From NCBI GenBank assembly GCA_034663685.1, contig JAXDJC010000075.1, positions 1-6,041 on the forward strand: a stretch of 6,041 nucleotides of DNA. Direction: 5' to 3'. Shown here in pieces: positions 1 to 5,376 of the stretch (position 1 is the first letter of the stretch; the number at the start of each line of letters is the position of its first letter). The notes beneath the pieces are model-generated. The model saw only the letters and a program-made list of their open reading frames with translations. It was not told the origin of the DNA and made no database searches. Origin of the DNA: AC-37 sp034663685. GTDB taxonomy: Bacteria > Actinomycetota > Thermoleophilia > Solirubrobacterales > Thermoleophilaceae. The translations under genes were made by a program, and so were the position numbers.

Positions 1-146
1 ACGGCGCCGGCCAGCGCGTCCAGCTCGCCGTAGCTCACGGTGCGGCCCTCGGCGATCACCGCCGGGTGGCCGGGATGGGTGCGTGCCCGCAGGCTGAGCC
101 AGTCGTCCAGGGCTTTATCGTAGGCGCGCGATGCAGGAGTCCACAC
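1..146 (-). CDS. menE: O-succinylbenzoate--CoA ligase, N-terminal fragment (cut by window edge)
   Basis: MenE is a cytosolic, ATP-dependent acyl-CoA ligase of the ANL (AMP-binding) superfamily that converts o-succinylbenzoate to its CoA ester, the substrate of MenB. Only about 48 codons lie in the window, against some 450-500 for the family. They read LDDWLSLRARTHPGHPAVIA and then EGRTVSYGELDALAGA, the usual ANL opening of a helix, 'R..thP..pAvi', then 't.sYgEL'. The AMP-binding and catalytic motifs would lie beyond the left edge. The chosen start is a GTG at 146, which overlaps the divergent menB start by 16 bp. No ATG is available, and the next in-frame GTG would remove conserved residues. 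A CTG at 110 is the alternative. The fragment alone shows only an ANL enzyme; the menE assignment rests on the adjoining men genes. Confidence 0.72.
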   Translation of the reverse strand, partial: MWTPASRAYDKALDDWLSLRARTHPGHPAVIAEGRTVSYGELDALAGA

Positions 147-997
147 AGGAGCGGGCGATCCGCCCCGGCGCCGAATGGCAGTCCGCCGGCGACTACGGCG
201 ACATCCGCTACGAGACCGCCGGCGGGATCGCCAAGATCACGATCGACCGGCCCGAGGTGCGCAACGCGTTCCGGCCGCAGACGCTGATCGAGGTCTCCGA
301 GGCGCTCGAGCGCGCCCGCGAGGACCTCGACATCGGCGTGATCGTGCTCACCGGCGAGGGCCCGCTTGCGTTCTGCTCCGGCGGCGACCAGCGCGTGCGC
401 GGCGACATGGGCTACATGGCCGAGGACGACGCCGCGCGCCGCGGCGTGGGGCGCTTCCACGTGACCGACCTCCAGGTGCAGATCCGCCGCTGCCCCAAGC
501 CGATCGTGGCGATGGTGGCGGGCTACGCGATCGGCGGCGGGCACGTGCTGCACGTGGTGTGCGACCTGACGATCGCGGCCGACAACGCGCGCTTCGGCCA
601 GACCGGCCCGAAGGTGGGCTCGTTCGACGGCGGCTTCGGCGCCAGCGTGCTGGCCAACCTGGTCGGGCCGAAGAAGGCCAAGGAGATCTGGTTCCTCTGC
701 CGCCAGTACGGCGCCGAGGAGGCGCTCGAGATGGGGCTCGTGAACCGCGTCGTGCCACTCGAGGAGCTGGAGGAGGAGACGGTGGCGTGGTGCCGCGAGA
801 TGCTCGCGCTGTCCCCGTTCTCACTGCGCCTCCTGAAGGCCAGCTTCCACGCCGCCGAGGACGGGCTCGCGGGGATCCAGCAGCTGGCCCACGACACCAA
901 CCTCCTCTTCTACGGGACCGAGGAGGCCCAGGAGGGGCGCGACTCCTACCGGGAGAAGCGGCGCCCGGACTTCGGAAAGTTCCCGAAGCGCCCGTGA
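131..997 (+). CDS. menB: 1,4-dihydroxy-2-naphthoyl-CoA synthase MenB (glycine/bicarbonate type)
   Basis: MenB is a crotonase-fold cytosolic enzyme that cyclises o-succinylbenzoyl-CoA to 1,4-dihydroxy-2-naphthoyl-CoA by an intramolecular Claisen condensation. The 288-residue product has normal length and follows E. coli MenB closely from end to end. Recognisable blocks are KITIDRPEVRNAFRP (residues 35-49), the CoA/oxyanion loop FCSGGDQRVRGD (81-92), MVAGYAIGGGHVLH (128-141), FGQTGPKVGSFDGG (155-168) and LLFYGTEEAQEGRD (258-271). Asp166 and Tyr261 match the catalytic Asp163 and Tyr258 of E. coli. Gly159 sits where bicarbonate-dependent enzymes carry Gly and other MenBs carry Asp. The ATG at 131 is the only usable start, because the frame has a TGA at 95-97 and no other start codon between. 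The ribosome-binding site is weak (AGG at 122-124). It is the first gene of the menB-menA-menC run and is divergent from menE. Confidence 0.96.
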   Translation: MQESTQERAIRPGAEWQSAGDYGDIRYETAGGIAKITIDRPEVRNAFRPQTLIEVSEALERAREDLDIGVIVLTGEGPLAFCSGGDQRVRGDMGYMAEDDAARRGVGRFHVTDLQVQIRRCPKPIVAMVAGYAIGGGHVLHVVCDLTIAADNARFGQTGPKVGSFDGGFGASVLANLVGPKKAKEIWFLCRQYGAEEALEMGLVNRVVPLEELEEETVAWCREMLALSPFSLRLLKASFHAAEDGLAGIQQLAHDTNLLFYGTEEAQEGRDSYREKRRPDFGKFPKRP

Positions 998-998
998 G

Positions 999-1880
999 TT
1001 GAGCCCGCTCCGCCTCTGGCTGGTCGCGGCGCGGCCGCGCACCCTTCCAGCGGCCGTGGCCCCGGTGCTCGTGGGCAGCGCGCTCGCCGGCAGCGAGGAC
1101 GTGTTCAAGCCGCTGCGGTTCGCCTGCGCGCTGATCGCCAGCGTGTTCATCCAGATCGGCACGAACCTCGCCAACGACTACTCCGACGCCCGCCGCGGCG
1201 CCGACACCGAGGATCGCCTCGGCCCCGTGCGCGTGACCGCGGGCGGGCTGATGCCGCCGCAGCGCGTGCTCACCGGCACCTACGTTGCGTTCGGCATCGC
1301 GGTGGCGGCGGGCGGCTACCTGATCGCGGTGGCCGGCTGGGAGCTGCTGCTCGTGGGGATTGCATCGATCGCGGCCGGGGTGCTCTACACCGGCGGGCCG
1401 CGGCCGTACGGCTACGAAGGGCTCGGCGAGCTGTTCGTGTTCCTGTTCTTCGGAGTGGTGGCGGTGGTCGGCTCCTACTACGTGCAGGTGGAGGACCTGC
1501 GCTGGGAGGCGTTCGCGCTGTCGGTGCCGGTCGGGCTGCTCGCGTCGGCGATCCTCGTGGTTAACAACGTGCGCGACGTGGACACCGACCGCCGCGCGGG
1601 CAAGCGGACGCTGGCGGTCAAGCTCGGCCGCGACCGCGCGCGGGACATGTTCGCGGTCATGATCTATCTGTCGTTCGCCGTGCCGGTCGTGGTGGCGGCC
1701 GCGAGCAGCTTCTCGTGGTGGCTCCTGCTGCCGCTCGCCGCGCTGCCGCTGGCGCCGCCGCTCGTTCGCACGGTTCGCACGCGCACCGACGGCGCGTCGC
1801 TCAACGGCGCGCTCGCGGGCACCGGGCGGCTGCTGGCCGTGTACTCGATCCTGCTGGCCGCGGGGGTGGTGCTGTCGTGA
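999..1880 (+). CDS. menA: 1,4-dihydroxy-2-naphthoate polyprenyltransferase MenA
   Basis: MenA is an integral-membrane UbiA-superfamily prenyltransferase. It joins a polyprenyl diphosphate to 1,4-dihydroxy-2-naphthoate with loss of CO2, giving demethylmenaquinone. The 293-residue protein has about eight or nine hydrophobic segments (roughly 14-30, 40-57, 92-112, 113-131, 145-162, 171-188, 219-236, 238-255 and 272-292). It carries both Mg-diphosphate motifs of the superfamily: NDYSD at 59-63, followed by the MenA-typical RxGADTEDRLGPVRVTAGG stretch, and NNVRDVDTDRRAGKRTL at 189-205. The second motif and the opening LWLVAARPRTLPAAVAPVLV are characteristic of MenA rather than UbiA or chlorophyll-type synthases. 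The start is a TTG at 999, 1 bp after the menB stop. The GTG at 994 is not usable because it meets TGA two codons later. No clear Shine-Dalgarno site is visible, so translation is probably coupled to menB. Confidence 0.95.
   Translation: MSPLRLWLVAARPRTLPAAVAPVLVGSALAGSEDVFKPLRFACALIASVFIQIGTNLANDYSDARRGADTEDRLGPVRVTAGGLMPPQRVLTGTYVAFGIAVAAGGYLIAVAGWELLLVGIASIAAGVLYTGGPRPYGYEGLGELFVFLFFGVVAVVGSYYVQVEDLRWEAFALSVPVGLLASAILVVNNVRDVDTDRRAGKRTLAVKLGRDRARDMFAVMIYLSFAVPVVVAAASSFSWWLLLPLAALPLAPPLVRTVRTRTDGASLNGALAGTGRLLAVYSILLAAGVVLS
1862..1869 (+). promoter_or_regulatory. Likely ribosome binding site of menC, inside the end of menA
   Basis: GGGGGTGG matches the anti-Shine-Dalgarno complement GGAGGTGA at six of eight positions. 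It lies 7 nt before the GTG at 1877. It supports that GTG, rather than any upstream codon in the same open frame, as the menC start. It lies in menA codons for Gly and Val, so the match could be partly coincidental in this GC-rich DNA. Confidence 0.5.
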
Positions 1881-2896
1881 GGCGGTCGCTCGCGCGGCTG
1901 TCGATCCCGTTCCGGGAGCCGTTCGTGACCTCCTCGGGGGTGGTCCCGGCCCGCGAGCTGGTCCTGCTCAGGCTGGAGGACGAGAACGGCCTCGTGGGCT
2001 ACGGGGAGGCCGCCCCGTTCGAGCCGTACGACGGGGTTCCGCTGGAGGCCGTCCTGGCTGCCCTGACGAACGGCGGCGATGAGGACGGGCTCCCGCAGGC
2101 CCGGGCCGCCGAGGAGATGGCTCGCCTCGATCTCGCCGCTCGGCGCGCCGGGCAGCCCGTCGGCGAGGTGGGCGCCGAGGCGATCGCCGTGAACCGGACG
2201 CTCCCCGCCGGGCCTCCGGAGGAGATCGCGCGGCGTGCCAAGGAGGGTGTCCGCGACGGCTTCGCCTGCTTCAAGGTGAAGGTGGGGCTGCCCGACGACG
2301 CCGAGCGTGTGGCCGCGGTGCGCGCCGCCATCGGGCCGTGGCCCGCCCTGCGCGTGGACGCGAACGGGGCGTGGACCGTGCACGAGGCCGTGGCGGCGAT
2401 CGAGTCCTTGGCCGTGTTCGACCTCGAGCTCGTGGAGCAGCCGTGCCGCACGCTGGACGAGCTCGCGGAGGTGCGCCGCCGCCTGCCGGGCGTGCCGATC
2501 GCCGCGGATGAGCCGATCGCCACGGCCGCCGACGTGCGCGTGGCCGCTGCCGCCGAGGCGTGCGACGCGGTGAACGTCAAGCTCGCGCCCGCCGGGGGCT
2601 TCGACGCCGCCCGCGCGACCGTGGCGGCCGCCCGCGAGCACGGCCTGGAGCCCTACCTGTCGAGCACGCTCGACGGCCCCTGGGGAATCGCGGCGGCGCT
2701 GCAGCTCGCGGCGACCGAGCGGCTCTCGCTGGCCTGCGGCCTGGCCACGCTGGAGCTCTTCGACGCCGAGCTGGCACGGGCGCTCCCGGCGCCGGAGCGA
2801 GGCCTCCTATCCGTGCCGCAGGGACCGGGGCTGGGGGTGGCGGTCGGGGAGGAGGCCCTGGCGGAGGTGCTGGTCGAGGAGCTTTCCCCGACCTGA
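1877..2896 (+). CDS. menC: o-Succinylbenzoate synthase MenC (enolase superfamily)
   Basis: MenC dehydrates SHCHC to o-succinylbenzoate in the cytosol. From the GTG at 1877 the product is 339 residues. It starts MRRSLARLSIPFREPFVTSS, the usual enolase-superfamily capping domain, with GYGEAAPFEPYDG at about 41-53. The barrel carries the full catalytic set of the MLE/OSBS subgroup: KVK (Lys133 and Lys135), Asp161 in RVDANGAW, Glu187 in LVEQPC, Asp211-Glu212 in AADEP, and Lys235 in VNVKLAP. The C-terminal LSSTLDGPWGIAAAL and ACGLAT segments are OSBS-like. The open frame extends upstream to 1715 inside menA. The 1877 start is preferred because it gives a GTGA overlap with the menA stop, a good ribosome binding site and a normal N-terminus. 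Related dipeptide epimerases and N-succinylamino acid racemases share the fold and the lysines; the men context decides the call. A side racemase activity cannot be excluded. Confidence 0.93.
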   Translation: MRRSLARLSIPFREPFVTSSGVVPARELVLLRLEDENGLVGYGEAAPFEPYDGVPLEAVLAALTNGGDEDGLPQARAAEEMARLDLAARRAGQPVGEVGAEAIAVNRTLPAGPPEEIARRAKEGVRDGFACFKVKVGLPDDAERVAAVRAAIGPWPALRVDANGAWTVHEAVAAIESLAVFDLELVEQPCRTLDELAEVRRRLPGVPIAADEPIATAADVRVAAAAEACDAVNVKLAPAGGFDAARATVAAAREHGLEPYLSSTLDGPWGIAAALQLAATERLSLACGLATLELFDAELARALPAPERGLLSVPQGPGLGVAVGEEALAEVLVEELSPT

Positions 2897-2902
2897 GAAC
2901 GA

Positions 2903-2947
2903 ACCCCTGTCAAAAGCGGCGAAATAGTCGCCGGAATTGACAGGGGT
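2903..2947. terminator. Compound hairpin between convergent menC and menH; probable bidirectional terminator or REP-like palindrome
   Basis: An 11-bp perfect outer stem pairs ACCCCTGTCAA (2903-2913) with TTGACAGGGGT (2937-2947). After a symmetric 3x3 purine internal loop (AAG/GAA), a 6-bp perfect inner stem pairs CGGCGA (2917-2922) with TCGCCG (2928-2933) around the 5-nt loop AATAG. It fills most of the 65-bp gap between the menC and menH stop codons, the place expected for a shared terminator. There is no T-tract after either arm on the plus strand, and only a weakly T-rich run (TTCGTTCTC) on the minus strand. It is therefore not a textbook intrinsic terminator. A dispersed intergenic palindrome is the main alternative. 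Confidence 0.55.
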
Positions 2948-2961
2948 AGCTCCCGGCCGCC

Positions 2962-3672
2962 CTAATTGCCGCCGTCGAGCGCCTCGAGCACCAGCTCCGC
3001 CACGAGCCCGGGCCGCTCGAGATGCGCGGCGTGCCCCGCGGCGGGGACCTTCGCGGCGCGCCCGAGGGGCGCCAGCGCGGCGAGGCGCTCCGCCGCCGCC
3101 ACGTAGCGCGCATCCCGCTCCCCCGCAATGGCCAGCAGCGGCATCGGGAGCGACGCGACCCGGTCCCAGACTGGCTCGAGCGCCCCCTGGCCGGCGCTCC
3201 GAAGCAGCTCGGCGAGATCGGCCGGTCGCTGCGCCAGCCGCCCGGGCCGCTGCGCCTCCACGAGCTCGGCCGACTGCCCGGCGAACACCGGCTGGCGCTC
3301 CCACTCGCGAACGGTCGCCTCGATCGGCTGCGTCTCTATCCGCTCGGCGAGCTCCAGATCGGCCGCGAGCCGAGCACGGCGCTGATCCGCAACCTCGATG
3401 CCCGCCGTCGAACCCACGAGCACGAGCGAAGCGAACCGCCCGGTATCGCGCACAGCCGCCCAAAGCGCCAGCCGCCCGCCCATGGAGTAGCCGGCCAGCA
3501 CGGAGCCCGCCGGCGCGGCGGCCGCGATCTCGTCGAGCCGCCCCTCGAGCGTGTGGGTCTCGAACTCCAGGCACAGCGTCGGATAGCGTTCGGCCACCCG
3601 GCGGGCGACGGGGGCCCAGGCCTCGCCGGGCTGCATGAAGCCCGGGATGAACACGACGAGCGGCGCCTGCAC
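2962..3672 (-). CDS. menH: SHCHC synthase MenH (alpha/beta-hydrolase fold), divergent form
   Basis: MenH removes pyruvate from SEPHCHC, the MenD product, to give SHCHC. The 236-residue product is slightly shorter than E. coli MenH. It has the hydrolase nucleophile elbow GYSMGGRLAL with Ser63, the acid Asp187 in AGERDARY, and His214 in PAAGHAAHLERP, forming a complete Ser-Asp-His triad. The cap-domain signatures of MenH are also visible: QRRAR (97-101), REWERQPVFA (122-131), and LRSAGQGALEPVWDRV (157-172). The oxyanion segment reads FIPGF (8-12) instead of the usual HGF, and the common LPGHG loop is missing. The start is the GTG at 3672, with CGGGA about 9-10 nt upstream; a GTG at 3654 would cut into the first beta strand. 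The frame stays open further upstream but has no nearby start and would run into menD. It converges on menC and is head to head with menD. Confidence 0.88.
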   Translation of the reverse strand: MQAPLVVFIPGFMQPGEAWAPVARRVAERYPTLCLEFETHTLEGRLDEIAAAAPAGSVLAGYSMGGRLALWAAVRDTGRFASLVLVGSTAGIEVADQRRARLAADLELAERIETQPIEATVREWERQPVFAGQSAELVEAQRPGRLAQRPADLAELLRSAGQGALEPVWDRVASLPMPLLAIAGERDARYVAAAERLAALAPLGRAAKVPAAGHAAHLERPGLVAELVLEALDGGN

Positions 3673-3678
3673 ACGAGC

Positions 3679-5376
3679 ATGATCCCGATCAACCGCACGT
3701 ATGCGCCGCTCCAGGCATTCGTCGACGAGCTCGCCCGGTCCGGCGTGCGCCACGCGGTCACCTCGCCGGGCTCGCGCAACGCGCCGCTCGCGCTCACCCT
3801 GGCTTCCGAGCCGCGCATCCAGGCGCACTCGGTGATCGACGAGCGCTGCGCGGGCTTCGTGGCGCTGGGGATCGCCAAGGCGACCGGCTCGGCCGTGGCC
3901 GTGACCTGCACCTCGGGGAGCGCGGCGGCCAACCTGATGCCGGCGGTGGTCGAGGCATGGGAGTCGCGCGTGCCGCTGCTCGTGCTCACCGCCGACCGCC
4001 CGCCCGAGCTGCGCGACGTGGGCGCCGGGCAGGTGATCGACCAGGTGAAGCTGTACGGCTCGGCCGCCAAGTGGTTCGTGGAGGTCGGCACCCACGAGCC
4101 CTCGCGCGCGAGCGCTCTGCACATGCGCGGGCTCGCCTGCCGTGCGGTGGCCACCGCGGAGGGAGCGCGGCCCGGCCCGGTCCACCTCAACTTCCCGCTC
4201 CGCGAGCCGCTCGCGCCCGTGCGCGAGGAGCTAGACCCGGCCGACTGGCAGGGGCGCGCCGACGGCCGTCCGTGGGTCTCCGTGGTCGAGCCGGACGACA
4301 GCGCTCGCCGCGCGGCGGGCACGATCGCCGAGGCCGTGGCCGGCTCGCGTCGCGGCGCCATCGTGGCCGGCTCCGCGCGCGGCGAGGCGCCGCTCACCGT
4401 GCTCGACTTCGCCCGGCGCGCCGGCTGGCCGGTGTTGGCCGACCCGCTCTCGGGCCTGCGCTGCGGGCCGCCCGACCGCGCCAACGTGATCGCCCACTAC
4501 GACCTCCTCCTGCGGGTCGAGCGGTTCGCCGGCGCGCAGCGCCCCGACCTCGTGATCCGGGTGGGCGACGCCCCCACCTCGAAGCCGCTGCGCGCCTGGC
4601 TCGCCGGGGCCGAGCAGATCGTGCTCGACCCCGACCGCGCGTGGCACGAGCCGACCCGCGAGGCCGGCACGATCGTGCCCGCCGGCCCGGAGCTGCTGGC
4701 CGCGCTCGCCGGCGAGGTGACCGCGGCGGACGGCGGCTGGCTCGAGGCCTGGCAGCGCGCCGACCGGCTGGTGCTGCCCGAGCTGGTGGCCACGCCCGAT
4801 CCGTTCGAGCCGAAGGTCTGGGCGGCGGCGGCGGATGCAGCGCCGGAGGGCGCCGTGCTGTGGGTCGCCTCCTCGATGCCGGTGCGCGACGTGGAGGCCT
4901 ACCTCCCGTCGATGGCCAAGCGCCTGCGCGTGCTGGCCAACCGCGGCGCGAACGGGATCGACGGGACCGTCTCCTCTGCGATCGGCGCGGCGATCGGGAC
5001 CGGCGCCCCGTCGATCCTCCTCACCGGCGACCTGGCGCTTATCCACGACGTGGGCGGCGTGATGGCGGCGCGGCGCCTGCCGGCCGAGCTGACGATCGTG
5101 TGCGCGAACAACGGCGGCGGCGGGATCTTCGACCACCTGCCCGTGGCGGCGAGCGCGGACCCGGCCGCCTACGAGGAGCACGTGATCACGCGGAGCGGGG
5201 TGGAGATCGAGCGCGTGGCCGCGCTGGCGGACATGCCGTACACGCGGGCGGAGACCCTCGACGACCTGGCCGCGGCGATCCAGCGCGGCCCGGGCCTGAT
5301 CGAGGTGCCGACGGACCGCGCGACGGGCCTGGAGCGTCACCGCGACCTGCGTGCGCGGGTCGAAGCCGCGCTGTGA
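3679..5376 (+). CDS. menD: SEPHCHC synthase MenD (thiamine-diphosphate dependent)
   Basis: MenD carries out the committed step of the pathway. It decarboxylates 2-oxoglutarate on thiamine diphosphate and adds the succinyl unit to isochorismate. The 565-residue protein has family length and the usual three-domain layout. The N-terminal pyrimidine-binding domain has SPGSRNAPLAL (29-39), catalytic Glu55 in IDERCAGF, TSGSAAANLMPAVVEA (78-93), and Arg107 and Gln118 in TADRPPEL and GAGQVIDQ, at the same numbers as in E. coli. The central domain has RVGDAPTSKPLRAWL (294-308). The C-terminal diphosphate-binding domain has SSMPVRD (398-404), NRGANGIDGTVSSAIG (421-436), and the Mg-binding GDLALIHD...NNGGGGIF (450-484). 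The ATG at 3679 starts exactly at the conserved N-terminus. The frame is open back to 3022, but that extension is antisense to menH and not MenD-like. No strong ribosome binding site is seen. The stop overlaps the next gene's start. Confidence 0.96.
   Translation: MIPINRTYAPLQAFVDELARSGVRHAVTSPGSRNAPLALTLASEPRIQAHSVIDERCAGFVALGIAKATGSAVAVTCTSGSAAANLMPAVVEAWESRVPLLVLTADRPPELRDVGAGQVIDQVKLYGSAAKWFVEVGTHEPSRASALHMRGLACRAVATAEGARPGPVHLNFPLREPLAPVREELDPADWQGRADGRPWVSVVEPDDSARRAAGTIAEAVAGSRRGAIVAGSARGEAPLTVLDFARRAGWPVLADPLSGLRCGPPDRANVIAHYDLLLRVERFAGAQRPDLVIRVGDAPTSKPLRAWLAGAEQIVLDPDRAWHEPTREAGTIVPAGPELLAALAGEVTAADGGWLEAWQRADRLVLPELVATPDPFEPKVWAAAADAAPEGAVLWVASSMPVRDVEAYLPSMAKRLRVLANRGANGIDGTVSSAIGAAIGTGAPSILLTGDLALIHDVGGVMAARRLPAELTIVCANNGGGGIFDHLPVAASADPAAYEEHVITRSGVEIERVAALADMPYTRAETLDDLAAAIQRGPGLIEVPTDRATGLERHRDLRARVEAAL

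Noticed and set aside
1715..1876. Upstream extension of the menC frame into menA
   Set aside because: The 54 extra residues are Ala/Arg-rich and overlap menA in another frame. The GTG at 1877 has a ribosome binding site and the GTGA overlap and gives a normal enolase-superfamily N-terminus.
1664..2641. 325-codon minus-strand open frame opposite menA/menC
   Set aside because: Same signature: a Gly/Arg/His-rich translation with no motifs, fully opposite well-supported menA and menC sequence.
2937..2966. Possible plus-strand promoter: TTGACA at 2937-2942 and CCTAAT at 2961-2966 with an 18-bp spacer
   Set aside because: The TTGACA is part of the palindrome arm and so is explained by symmetry, and the -10 match is only four of six. 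It would drive antisense RNA through menH. I do not call it, though it could be tested as a menD promoter.
3022..3678. Long in-frame upstream extension of menD (would make a 784-residue protein)
   Set aside because: The extension is antisense to menH, is rich in Arg, Pro and Ala with no MenD similarity, and the conserved MenD N-terminus begins exactly at the ATG at 3679. Open antisense frames are expected at this GC content.
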